Of a DNA stretch of 64,000 nt, positions 12,101-26,067 are shown in pieces. The position numbers and the translations under genes were made by a program. Below the pieces are notes generated by a model. That model did not search any database. It had not been told where the DNA came from and was given only the letters and a program-made list of their open reading frames with translations. How positions within the stretch are numbered: the stretch's first letter is position 1; each line of letters opens with the position of its first letter. The DNA is from Seriola aureovittata (lineage: Eukaryota > Chordata > Actinopteri > Carangiformes > Carangidae): assembly GCF_021018895.1 (NCBI RefSeq), contig NC_079382.1:22256501-22320500 (forward strand), written 5' to 3'.

Positions 12101-15100
12101 GCAGCCGGTTAAAGTGTCACTGGGTGAGTATAAAGTAGCAGGTCAAGTCTCGACATAGAGAGTGTGAAATTCATAGAGCTCACTTCAAAAATCTCAAAGA
12201 ACCACAGGGAAACACACAGTTTCTACACAGAGACAAGAATGACCACATAGAGATGGAAAAGGAACACAAGGAGAGACTAAAAATTAACATAAAGAGACAC
12301 AAACTTGAAGTCTGAGGGTGCTGTATAGAAGAGGTTGGGCGACCTTAACCTGTTACCTTCTCATAATCCATCCATGAGATCATGCGCAGGATATTATAAC
12401 CCTTACAGGACAAACTCTGTAATCATACATAACATCAACGCTTGTAAGATGTAAACATGGGAATCTTTCCCAGTCTTTATTTTGTCAGTAAACAAGTCTG
12501 AGAAGATACATGATCAGAGTTTGAGATATTTAATGTGCTTTCTTTGAAGCGTAAAGAACTTGACAGTCAATCATAACTTTTCCTTTCTTCATCTAGAATG
12601 TTCTCTTGGCGTGGATGTTCAAGCCGACGTCGTCCTCCTGGTTGACGGCTCCTACAGCATCGGTCTGGCCAACTTTGCTAAAGTGAGAGCTTTCCTGGAG
12701 GTGCTGGTGAACACCTTCGACATCGGGCGAGATAAGGTTCAGATCAGCTTGGTCCAGTACAGCAGGGACCCCCACACCGAGTTCTACCTGAACTCTCACC
12801 ATGACCTGGCCGCTGTGGTCAAGGCTGTGAGGACTTTCCCCTACAGAGGTGGCTCCACCAACACCGGCAGGGCCATGACCTACGTGAGGGAGAAGATCTT
12901 CCAGGGCAGCAGGGGAGCACGAGCCAACGTTCCTCGCGTTACCATCCTCATCACTGACGGGAAGTCGTCCGACGCCTTCCAGGATCCGGCCACCAAGCTG
13001 AGGAACGCTGATGTGGAGATCTTCGCGGTGGGTGTTAAGGATGCCGTACGATCTGAGCTGGAGGCCATTGCCAATACGCCTGCAGAGACCCACGTGTACA
13101 CTGTGGAGGACTTCGACGCTTTCCAGAGAATTTCCAAAGAACTCACTCAGTCTATCTGCCTGAGAATCGAGCAAGAACTGCGCAACATCTTACAGAGACG
13201 TAAGTAAGACTGTTTTAATCCTCTATGCTGATGACACTGTGCTTTGTTTTGTGATTTAGGGTGGTGTGTTGTTTACATTTGATCCATTCTGATATTAATT
13301 CACATTCCTGCTGTTTGATTCTGGTTCTTATCAAACACTTGCTCTGGTTTATTTTCACCAGATTCAATTAACTTTGTCATAAATGAGAAGGTACTCTCTG
13401 GTTCTTTTTGGTGAAAATATAAGTGGATTATTTCCTGCTTTTTCATAATTCTTTCGTAAATTGGAAATCATGCAACACATTGTTCAGTTTAAAGATTTAT
13501 ACTCACCGTGGAGTTTGTTAATATTTTAAAATGGCCTAAAGGTTAAAGAGATGGGTTTGTGAAAATGAGCTTGCTGATTCAAACCTTTGATAGATCTGGG
13601 TTATGGTGTTGCTTCTGACTTTCATCAATTGGATTTTTAAGAAAGTTCATACTTTGGCCCATATCAGCACCGTTTGTTTGGTTTACACCACAGTAACCAC
13701 CTGCCTGCAATTGATTTAAAACATCACGATTGTTTTTGTGGATTTTGGTCAACTTTATGTCAAGAAGTAGAATCCTGAGTATCGTGGCTGAGCCGACAGT
13801 GAGCTCAGCTCCAGTGGAAAGCGGTGCTTTCGGTGACTCCCATGATTCAGTACACTTTGTTCAGTTTGAGGATTTGGTGTTAAACATTTCCCGATGTACC
13901 TCTACTTATCTGAATCTGGGGCATTATGACAGCTGGAGGCATCAAAAATGCTGCTTTTGTATACCATGCAGCTGGAAATACTTGTTTCATTGCATGGAAG
14001 TGATCACATTTGACTGTTTTCTCTAATGCCATACTAATTAAATGAGGCAGTTATGAGCTAGCAGTCATCCATATATTGGTAATTGTTTGTAAAAAAGATT
14101 TGGAGCCGTTTCACTGTTGTTTTGTTCTGGGGTTGGATTTTCTTGCTAAAACTAGCTTTGGTTAATCTGTGGCACATGCTATCTTAGTATGATTACAGAT
14201 GTACCAACATTCAGTCAGCATTTTCCTTTTAAGGATGTTGCTAGTTTTATAACATTTTGCTAAAGGATTTAAAAGGCTACAAAAACTTTCTTAAATAAGT
14301 AAAATTCTTAATCTCAAACTAACAAATGTTTCCCCAGAAGGATGAAAGTTGAGAATATGTTGATAGTTTTAAAGTTGCCACCGGTCTAAATGACAGTTTC
14401 CTCAGCATAATGTCATCAAACATGGAGGACTGAAACATATTTATTTGTGCTATGATGACTGTTTTTAATCACTCAGTGGACTCAGCAAACCAATTTGAAA
14501 AAGTCTAGAATTTTGATTTAATCACATGTTGTAACAATACCTGTCAACTATTGTGATTTGCGGTGATCAAAACAACATTTTAACAATTAATTACTGCAGC
14601 ACTCAGATGTAACTCTACCGCCCTTCACTGTGGAGGAGAATGCAGAATAATACAGACAGTCATCCATACGCACACAATTACTTTAATGTCCCTGTGCCAA
14701 GCTCGTCTTTCTCTGCCAAACCCTCCTCTTTTACCTCAATGTGTTAAACACATGTCCAGCTTTTGATCATTCAAGGGCAGGGAGAGTTCCTGCATGTGGA
14801 AATATTAGAACTGGGTCAAATAGTGGTTTGCAGAGATTTCTTTGCGTTTGCTAAAACGTGGTTGGAGCACCAGATGACTTAGTTATTACCACACCAGGAC
14901 GGTCCAGACTGACTGGAGTGTTGTCCGTCACGTATCCATAAACAAATCCTGACTGTGAGATGCTTTCTTTGTGCTGAAATCATTAGCCACCCCCGAACAT
15001 CTGGTAGTCAAGTTTAAACAAGTGAAAAAGAGTCACTCGCAAAAAAGCTGCTTCACCCACTTAAAGCCAGAAATGAATGACTCTGAATTACTTTGCCAAA

Positions 15101-16972
15101 AGGAGCTTCCAGGTCTGCCAGCGTAGAAATGTGACTCATACCAGCTTTGATTGCTGATTATATAATTCTTATATAATAATGACTTTATGTCAACAAAGAG
15201 AAGTGTGCAGGAGCCTGAATGAGACGCTGAGTCGCAGCTTCCATCCAGCGTAATGGCTCAAAGAGCTGCCACAGCGGGGAGTTTCACAGCGGCCGCCTTC
15301 CTGATGTTGTTTAAATGATGGTGTCAGACGGGGATGTAGATTGTACGTCTTTATTAAATGGTGCGTAGGTCAGCCCCTGCAACCCCTGGATTCCTTCATC
15401 CTCTGTTGTTTTCTTTTGATCTTTTTTTTATATGAAAGTCTTGTCAAAACCACATTTAAACATGATAAAGGCTCAGCACAGATCATCCTTGGTGATCTGT
15501 GTTTTTCTGCCATCTATCTTGTGTTTTATGGATAACAGCCTGCGAGCACAGAGAGACCGAGCTGATTGATCACGCAAGTCTCAGAGTGTTAGCCAGCTTT
15601 TTAAAGCAGTTTGTTCATTGTATGACTGTATGAAATAAAAAACAACAAAATCAAACAGAAAGATAAGCTGCAGACTGCAATGAGTAAATGAATCAGGCTA
15701 GTGCCGGACCTAATGTCAAATGGCCGTGTGGGAAAATAACATCTTTAGCAGCTCGCTGTGCGTGGGCCATAACATCTGGAACAGTATTACCAGAGTTTAA
15801 ATGAGCACGGCAAATAAGAAATTACTAGGTTTGAGTTAGAGGTGTGAATTTACTTTTGCTTTTTTTCGACAATTGAGGAAGAGACCGTTGTGTTAAACTT
15901 TGGTCTCATGTCGTCGACGTGGTACTTAGATGCTGATTGTTAAATATTTGTCCTTAACTAATGTTGGTTTCATCCCGTCGATTCCGACTCAACCATATGT
16001 AAAATCACTGGTGCTAGAAATCAAACAGGGATCTTTGATGTTTCCACATCAAGGGAAAAGAAAGAAGTTCCAGATTTTACTGTAGTATCTTCATAAATTA
16101 AGCTTCAGAGGTTCATCAGAGTTTTCTTGCCAAATAAACTCTAAATAAAAAGTAAAAACATGGTGCTTTATATACAAAAGCCAGTGGTAGTCTACAACTT
16201 CCATCTGTTTTCAGTGTATCTGCTCGTGTTTGATTAAAATTGCATTTTAATCTTGTTACTTTCCCCTTTCTGCAGAACTGGTGCAACCGAAGGGCCTGTC
16301 CTTCTCAGACGTCGGCGCCAAGAGCTTCAGGGCCTCGTGGGAGATCGACGCCAACAACGTCGAGTCCTATTTGGTCAAGTTCAAGCCGGAGGATGATGCC
16401 GACAGCCATTATGTTTCCATATCTGTGCCCGGGGACACACTCACCACCCTAATCCCCTACCTCAACCCGCTCACCCGCTATGAAGTCAACATTTTCGCTC
16501 ATTATGAGAAAGGGCAGAGCTTGCCTGTGCAAGGCTTTGAGACCACTTCAGAAGGTATACATGTCGACTCAAGACCTTAATCCATGTCTTTCTAAGTTGG
16601 TAAATGGGAGCAGTGAAACTCATTACTCATTCACATGTTGCAGAACAAGGCCCGGTGCGTAACCTGAGAGTATCTGAAGAGACAACAGACAGCTTCAGAG
16701 TAACGTGGCAGCCAGCTCCAGGAAGCGTCATTCGTTACCGCCTGACCTATGAGCCCGTTGGGGACGAGAGCTCGAGGCTGGAGACGACCACCGATGGCCC
16801 GGAGACAACGATTGTGCTCCGGCAGCTTCGGCCCCAAACCACCTACCGCGTCACCGTCACTCCTGAGTACCAGTCCGGCCCCGGAGCGCCACAGCAGACC
16901 GACGGCACCACCAAAGAAGGTGATTCTAGCTTTTAGGCAAACATTTTATACACTGCAAACAGGAAGAGAGCT

Positions 16973-17025
<53 letters not shown>

Positions 17026-20000
17026 TCTCACTCAGATCTCCTTCCTGATCTCATATCCTGACACTGCAATAAATGGTATGACTAAGACATGCGGTGACAT
17101 AAGGCTTATGTAGTGCTGTAAGCCTGTAAATAAAGGGTGTGAAAACCAAACCAAGATGAAACAGACAAGAGTTCAAAAGGGTTAACAGATAATGATCAAC
17201 AGATGCTCTAATAAATACGATCTACGTGAGTGTTTGATAGGTGGCAGATTTTTGTTCCACATCAGAGTTTAGGTCAGAAGCTGAACTCTGAAGTCCCAGA
17301 AAACTGAGCAGCCGGTTAAGTAATTGTTGAGTCACTGGTTCTGATCCACAACAGGTGCCTGCAGATGTCTTCTGATCATTTTGTTTGTGCTATGGGATTA
17401 TAAAAGCTATAAAAATCTAATTACACATTTAATCACGAAGACGCGAGATGACTAAAACATTCTGGGGTCCAAGCTCTCTTTCCGTCGTTTTGCGTCATTG
17501 AAACACCACAGTGGAAATAAGTTCAGGCTTTATTTTGACATCCTCAGTGACTCTATTTGTCCATTTTTTTTTTTTTTTTTTTTAAAGTTCTTCATCTGCC
17601 GTTTGGCGTTTGCTTGTATTCCAAAAGTGCTTGGGAGTGCCAGGAGTCCACACATTTTTGACCCCAGTGGAAAGTGAACTCCTAACCCTGCAGTGTTAGT
17701 ACAACCTGCCACCCATCGCGCTCCTCGTCAGATCTGTCCTGCCTTACAGGGAGAGGAATGAAAAACAGACGGAAGCGCAGAACGCAGGGAAGTAGAAGTG
17801 GGTCAAGATGTACTCGTAGGTGATAAACAATGAAGAAGGAAAGTGGGGGAGATGTTTTTTTAACAACCCTCTCGACTTTGGACGGTGACGTTATGAAAAA
17901 CTTCGGTTGATCTTTCATAGATTCTTGAAGGAGGATTATCTCATGGAGAAACTTCCAGCTAAGGGCAGTTAGCTTTAGCACTTTAAGGGAGTGATTACGT
18001 ATATCTTCTGAAGACACTTATTATTTTTCCACCTTGAGCCAAAACGCTGAGGATGCAGCTGGAAATAAACAAATTATATTCCTCTGTACCATGGCAACAG
18101 CGTTTCTCACCATGCTGGAGTGTGTGTGCAGCTCCTTCAGATGGTGCAGCTGCTCGTCATCTGAGGTGATTTCACTCGACGGTTTATGAAAAGAGGCAGG
18201 ATTAATCCCAGCTTGCACCTCTCTGACATGAAACACCCCCACCCCCCTTGTATGGCTTACAATATTGTTCCCATTACAATGTTTACTGTGCCATGACTTT
18301 ACCTCTAAACTATGAATTGATGCAATGCCTTGAGGTTTTGCATGAATTGCCCTTTTTGCTCGCTGTCTTTTCCACAAAGTCCAGTTGTCGGGATGGAAGC
18401 TCATAATACACGGTTACACGAGAACCACTTTACTCTTTATTCTATTTTTCCTGACGAGTATTAGGAAAAAAAAAAGAAAAGAAAAGAAAAGAAAAGCATT
18501 TAAATCCTTGACATTTTCATCGCTCGGTGCAGGATCCAGGCAGCTGTCGCCGGAGCATACCTACTGTAGGAAAAACACACATGCAGGCAGATGTAACAAT
18601 ATAATATTTCTCAGTAATAATCAGCTGTAGGCGTCAACACCAGGGAGTTAAAGCAGGGCACATGAGTCACTGCTTTGGTTTAACAATTATTTTTCAAAAG
18701 GGGAATTGTGTGAACATGCCCTACTTCACTTTCATAATCTCTTTTCGCCATTATTCACATCCTGGTAGCTGCCCAGCACAAACACACTTTTCTACTGTGT
18801 AGCTCTCTGGGAGCAAACCGGGAGTTTACTGTCTCTGTAAGGACGTCTCAGAAAGAGTTTCTCATCCAGATTGTATCCGGCCGAGGACGTAATGGCTGAT
18901 GATGAGGAACCACAGGGCCTTTTGTCTGGAATACTTTGTTATGTAACACACACTCATGGAAGACCATTACATTCAAGTCACAGAGCTGAAAAAAACAGAT
19001 GCTTTTTATGAATAAAAAATGAATAAACACTGTACCTGGTCTACGCTGAACAGTGAAGAATATTTTTAGTACATTTTCCAAGCTGGGACTCTGTTTTCTA
19101 TCCAGGTAGCCAGAGATGTTGACATCACTTAAAACACAGAAGAAAGAGATGATTAAACCTTTACATGTTGGTCAATGTTGTACAGACTGGAGATATGTTG
19201 TTTTTGGCGACCAGTTTAGTTTGGATCAGGAAGTAATTATGAAAAATACAACAAAAAGCAGCGATGTGATCAATTTTTCAAAATCTTTTCAAAATCGTAG
19301 CTTCCCAGAACGTGTCCTCCCGTGTCTCCTCGAATAGGAGCAGAAAGGGGTTTTTATTTACCTCAACTGAAGCAGATAACCGGCTTATAAATAAGGTTGT
19401 TACTTTGAGATCATAAACACGAGAAAAACCAACATTTAAAAATATCTTTTTATTCCGTGGCTTTGTCTTCTGACCTCAGTTCCCTCCTGCTCAGCAGATC
19501 CAGCAGACACAGAGCGGCATGACCACTCATGGGGATTGTCTAGTTCCTATTTAGCTCCTTGTAAAACATTTCTTCAGCTGCTAAATGTCCCACTTTGTCC
19601 TCAGCAGCCAGTTGTGTGTGTGTGCTGTTTGTCGTTGAGTAGGTGGTTTAACAGACGGCGCTGAGGCCGCACCGTAAAACCAAGACAGTTAACTAAGAAA
19701 AGGCTCGAAAGCTTCTCACATGTGCCACTATTATTAAACATGTTGCTTCATGAAATTCCTTTAGATTTCATCAAAATGTTCCTTTGACGGAGGCTGAGGA
19801 TCGCGGATAAATAAACACACATCAGGGAAGGCGGACATCCGTCCTCACAGCTAATGCAGAGGTGTAAAATAAACAGCAATTTTAAAGCTAGAACGTCATT
19901 TCTGTGTCAGTCCTGGTGCACGGCCACGAGCGGCTGATCCTCCCAGATTAAGTGATTATGCTTTTTTTCATTATGACTTTATGGCTGAAAAACCACAGCT

Positions 20001-20554
20001 AATGTTTGAGGTTTTCCTTTAATTGCTGTGACTAAATCCTGGAAGACGACCAGATCATCAGAAGGGCTCTCAAAAACAAACTCTGCAAAACACTTCATAC
20101 GAGTCTGTGTTTGAACTTGACAAAATGTTAGAAGTGATCCTGCTTTCGGGCCCCAGGGAGGCTCCCAGGGGCCAGGCTTATTGTTACAGGGGAGTGATAA
20201 TAAACAGTCAGAACGGGAGTGGAGAGAGAAGGGAAGAGGAGAAGGAGGGAGAGGCCGCCCCAGTTTTTTCGTATATAGATTTACTCTTGGTGTTGTAGTG
20301 ATTTGTTGTTTTGTCCGTCATCTTTTATCAGCTGTGATCACAGTTTACTCACCAATCAGTTACGTTACGGCACATTCACACAGGACGCAGGTTTACCTTT
20401 AAAGATATAGTCACACAGTGCAGCTGGTTTTTCCACTGAGCTGGACCTGAACTTGTTTAGCGGTGTTGGCTCAGCGCTGCGTCTTGGACTGTGGATGGAC
20501 TTGTTGCTCTTTGAGCCGCGTGCTGCAACGGTAACGGTGGACAGAGCAGCGAAG

Positions 20555-20607
<53 letters not shown>

Positions 20608-23292
20608 CTGAGAGGTAAAGATGAGAAACAGCAAGACCGGACAGGAATGTAACCCAGCTGAGAGCGATGGGCTGGAAGGTTAGGAGGAGCAGGGAGGACT
20701 GACTCATTCCCGTCTTTGTGTCTGTCTCTGTCTTCCTCTCTGTTTGTGTCTCTGTCTCCATGTGTCTTTGTTTCATCCTGCCTCTCCTTCTCACCTTCTG
20801 TCTTTGTGCCCCCCCCCTTCCCGTTTCACCTCCCATTTCTCCTCCGCTCTGTTTTTCTTTTGTCTTTTCACATTAGCGTCTGTCTTTCTCCATCTGTTTC
20901 TCGCTGCGTCTCTCTTTCCATCCTCCCTTTACGTCGCTCTTGTTCTGTCTCTCTTTGTTACTTCATGTTATTTTCTTTCCTTTTTCTTTCCACCTTGTGA
21001 GGGCTTGCCTGGAATTTCATCGCGTTGTCCACAGTCTCTGTGTATCGGCCTGCACAAGTCGTCGTGTCCGCACTGGCACAGCGCGGCGTATTTGTTTCGC
21101 CGTGTTGCATTCACGGTCTGGTTCAGCGTGAGGACGCTTGAAGTGCATGTGCAAGGCCTCCGGATATCCCTGGTGTTGGCTCGCATCAGAGGCAGCTGGC
21201 AAGAGGTTCCTCATTACCTTTGTTTCCCTCGCATGCAGGGCTAAACCTGCTGCGATCTGCAGCGGAAAACTCAGCTGCACTGATACTGTACCCACATTAA
21301 AACCACTGAGCTCACTCTTTCTTGTTGTAAAAACTCTTATTGTACAGTAAGAGCTCACATTAAGCTTCATTGGGGTCTCATTTGTGCGCAATACATTTCC
21401 GTTTTACGACCAAATGGGAGCTAAAATGGAAAACTTTGCTCGGTGCCAAAACCAGCAGGTTGCAGTTGTTTTCTGTGATATATCAAATCTAATTCAGGTC
21501 ATTTCCCAAACTACTGTATAAATGCTACAGAGAAACTTTGTTTTCATTCTGTCTTAATTTGTTCAAACAAAGTCACAGTAGATCCCTGGGTAGAGTCCGA
21601 TGACATTTGTATAGATTTGGTCCATTTCATTCGTTTGTTTGGGTGTAAACGTGTCTACAGCTGATTTATAAAGGGGCTGCAGCTGCTTTTGGCTTTCTTC
21701 GTTTAGTCCTTCATTTTTCACACTCGTTTGGAAGAACCCCAACAAATTGACATGAACCAGGTCTTCCTAATTGTGAGTCCAGTATAGCGTGACGCTGCTG
21801 TGGGATGGAAAACCTTACAGGACGGTAGAGGGAAAGGAACATTTCAAGAATCACAAAGAGCCAAACTGATTGTCAGACAGATTACACTGCGACTGTGAAG
21901 TTATATAATTCATTCTGAACATTTCCATGGAGCGCTGAAACCAGAAAACTGTCCTAACCAGTCAGACAAATGTGAATTAAACCAAATTAAAATTAAAGGT
22001 GCATTTGAGGAGTTTTTCCAGACAATTGTGGTTTCCTGTTTTGAGCGTTGAACTTTCATGAATCAATTGTCCATTAAAGCCAAATTTCAAACCTCATGAC
22101 GATCTAAAGATACTGTACATGGTGGTCAGTCTTTAAACCACCAGGAGCGTTCTTCTAGATTCTTTAAAAGTTGACTTTTTGGACATCCAAAGCTTCTTTC
22201 CCCTCGATTAAAGTTGTGATGATGTTGTGATACAAATTTTATAAACCGGTGCAGATTCTGAACGCAGGACAGAAAACTAACCGTCGTAGAACCATCGATC
22301 TCTCTCCGAGAACTCGTTCACGACGCAAAGTTCAGCCGCACTGTGGCTTTCGCCCTCCCTCCTTGCTCGTCGGGCTGGACAGCGTTTCTCTTCTGATGTG
22401 GAGTAACACCAGTAACACTGCCAAAGTGATTTTACTTTCCTCCCATCTGGGCCACCCGTAAGAAAACTAGACTCCCTCTCTGAAATTCAAGGTGCTTTAA
22501 ATGTCTTGACGGTAGATGGAATATGTCGAGGAGCCAAGTTTAGACAAGAGAGCCAAGAGACTTTCCACTGCGACTGTAAGGTTTCAGCAGCGGGGAGTCC
22601 CAGACTGAGGCTCCTCCTCCAGTAAATCCTCCCGTGGCGAGAGAGACTCGGCCTTCTTACAGACAGATTATACAGACTGTTATATACAGTGTCGTTAAAG
22701 ACTTCTACTGCGCTTATGTGGTTCTTTAGATCCACTGAGGTTCAACTGAACTAATCAGATCATTTCTGTTTGTGTAACTACAACTAACCTGTTGGGTTTA
22801 GCACTAACTTGGTTTTAAACCAGGTAATTTATCAAAAACTCAACCCAAAACTATCAGAAATTTCTTCTCAGCACAAGGTCCATTGAGTAGCTGTCCTGGA
22901 GCTTTCAATTGTATCACACAATCTTCATCAGTAGATGAAATTTTTTGCCCAGTTATTGAACTGTAGATGAGTTCATGTTCATTTCTCTGAGTACTGCAAG
23001 AAATCTTCTGAAAATAGGTCAGACAGCAAGTAAACAAAAAAAAGTAAAATAAAAATCTGAAATAATAATAATTGATCAAATTTTCCAGATTGGATAATAA
23101 GGTTCTTTGTCTTTGCTTCACTTGTTCCCCAAGAATTTACCTGTTACAAACATTTGTAGCCAAATTGTGATGCCAGCAAAGATTTCCAGCAAGAAAAAGT
23201 GAAAAGTAAAGTTTAATTAATAGACGAATAATAAAAAGACGTGAAAAAAGATTATGCTTTCAAACTAAAGCTAATGTTCTTCCCCAGAATAC

Positions 23293-23328
<36 letters not shown>

Positions 23329-26018
23329 CAGTGGAAACTTCTTCTTCAGTGCATTAAATTCCCTGCGGTTATGTTCGGATTAGCTTCATGATGGACTGTG
23401 GAAAAACAGGCCTGTGTGCGTTTCAGGCGGCGTCCGCAGAGTGCCAGATATTCCATACTCCGTCTGATGGCTGTCTGTGGCTGTTATTTATTCGAAAAGC
23501 CTCCAGACTCGGCCTCCAGCTTTGAGAGACAGCGCTCCTTGAAGCAGATAAAAAATGGCAGCAGCTGCAGAGAGCTCCCAGCCTCCTGCTAATAGTGGTT
23601 GCCGCAGTGGCGTCTGTGCGGTGAAGACTGGCGTGACGGCGAATGAACAGCACATGTGAAATAACCAACAAAAATAAACCAACAGTTATATATCAATGAA
23701 GCAAAGTTTAATATATCCTGGGTTTTAATTTTAGACGCATTGATGTTCTTTCTGTCATAAAAACTTCAAACCAGATGCAGTTTTTCAAATTAAAAGCCTT
23801 ATTAGAGTCATCTGCAACTTTATTTATTTATTTTTTGTATTTTTTCACATATTACTACTGAAAGCTTTGCACTGTATATTTTCAAAGTCAGAATCTTTGT
23901 AGTGATTCTGAACCTTTAATAATTCATTAATAGAGTTTTCCGTAGCTCATCCTTCGTTCTGACCCACGTGTTTTACACATTTAAAGAGATGATCAGACGG
24001 ACATTTCCGGTATCAGCTGGCAGGATGAAAAATGGCCGACTCGCAACGACAGCCAGGCTTATTTCATTTGAGTTATTTTTTCACTGTGCACACACATTTT
24101 TTTTTTTAAATGAAGTATTCTGATTTTCGTTGTTTTGAATCCGGACCAGAAACAATTTTTCCGACTATAAATATTTAGTGAGCTCGGTGTTTTCCTTTTC
24201 ATCTCCTTTTCTCCAAAGATCTGTATCAACTGGCAAAAGCCAGAATGTGATTTATTTCATGCGCCCTCTCTTGATTATATAGTTGGATCTGATATTTAGT
24301 GATAATTATCACGTTGTGGAAACTTGGCTCCCTCAGTCTTTCCAGCACCCCCTCTGTACAGGCTGTCACCCTCTCTAAACTGAAGGATTATAATTTGATA
24401 TGGACCCTGCCTTCTCCTCCTCCTCCTCCTCCTCTTCCATCAGTCTCAGATATTTCCAGCGGTCTGATGCGTCTGTGTAGGAAAGTGACCATATGTCTGC
24501 TTGCAGCAACATGAGCCACTGTGGTGGTGGGAGCTAGATTTTGTCTCGGTGGGTTAAACAAACCTATCAGGGTTTTGGCTCCTGTGTGCTTCAGCCTGCA
24601 GAAAGTAGAAATCACTTTGTGCTGTTGTGTTTGCATGTGTGTTCTTCATTTACCGTTTCTATTGAGAACTAGTTTCAGAATAAGCTTATTTTTTAAAGTG
24701 AAGTGGCATCATTTGGTCCCTTCATGGTTTCTGTTCATGTGTTAGAATAAGACTTTTGGTTCAGGCTACAGTTTGAGTTTGAGTAAGGGTTAACTCTCAA
24801 ACTGTGAAACACCATAAAAGCTCTTACTGCATGCTCAGAACTCCTCCTGTTTTTTTGGCAGTAACAGCAGCTGCTCAGTGCAAAATAAATGATCTCTATG
24901 AGAAATACACAAAGAAAAGCAATAGACCGGTGTCTTATAACAGGATGTCGTAGTGGAACTGTCATTTCATTTGTTTTACCTGCTTTTTTACCATTGCACA
25001 CAGAGGCGGTGTTTTCTTTTAAAAAGTGGTTAGCATGTCTGCAGGCGGCCAAAACAAGGGTGTGAACCCTGCTAGCAGCTTCTGCAGTGTTCAATGCAAA
25101 TACAGAAATGTTGGACTGAAGAAGAAGTGTACTGAGGAGTTCTGTTTGAGATTTGGATCTAATAATGCAGCGTTCCTCCAGAGCTGAGAATAAAAAGGTC
25201 CTATAATCAAAAGGGTTCATCCTCTGGAGAGCATGCAGTTGATTTCACTGACCTGTCTTATTAAATTCAGGTATTTTCAGTACAAACAGAAAGTTTGGTG
25301 GTAGAGGAAATGTCAGAAGGTGACCAGAAATCTCTTGGAAAAAAACCATCCTCTGGAGACCATGATTACATTTACCCAACTTTATTCATTTATTATGTTC
25401 GTTTTAATTTGACAGGGACATTGCTCACTGATCGAATCACAAAGGAACCGTAAATGAGCCGAACTGCCAAAAAAAGGCAGATTTTATCTGATGTCCTGGA
25501 CGGAGAAAAAAATAGAAAGAAATGACACATCTTATAAAATTTGTAAAATCAGCATAAGAGAAATGTTAATAGCTGAGATCTTGGAACACAAAGATATTGC
25601 AGATAGTGAAGAAATAGGGCAACTTAAGTCATCTGGAAGAGACAACGTGAGATCATTCATCACAAACCGACTCCTGCTTCATTCTTTCTGAAACACAGCT
25701 ACAGAAATAAGACCCAGGATTTAAAACACAGATTCACCTTTAATATTCAGGCGTCGTAAAACCTGCAAAAATGCAAAATGCTGAATATCAAAGGCTGCAG
25801 CTTACAATCCACCTTAAGGGGGAAGGTCTGCAGTAATGATATGATGAAGTAAAGATGTTCAATAGACTTCAATAACGAGGTTTCCTCTCCATGTTATCCT
25901 GTTGGCTCCGTAGACACTTTGAATTCATCCCCCTTCCTGGCATGTTTTATGTCTTCTGTCTCCCGACGCTCTGTACTCAGTCATGAAGCAGAAATGCCTT
26001 AAAATATCCTCAGAAATG

Positions 26019-26067
<49 letters not shown>

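Noticed and set aside
12593..13174. 193-codon minus-strand open frame
   Set aside because: Exact shadow of the VWA-2 exon; the plus frame has intact MIDAS motifs and splice sites, while the minus frame has no domain.
18021..18404. 127-codon minus-strand open frame in the 9.6 kb intron
   Set aside because: No recognisable domain, no splice or promoter context, composition like the surrounding intron.
20744..21244. 166-codon plus-strand open frame, considered as a possible FN3-5 exon
   Set aside because: Its first half is CT-tract low complexity and the second half lacks the FN3 tryptophan, tyrosine and Thr-rich end; no matching splice sites.
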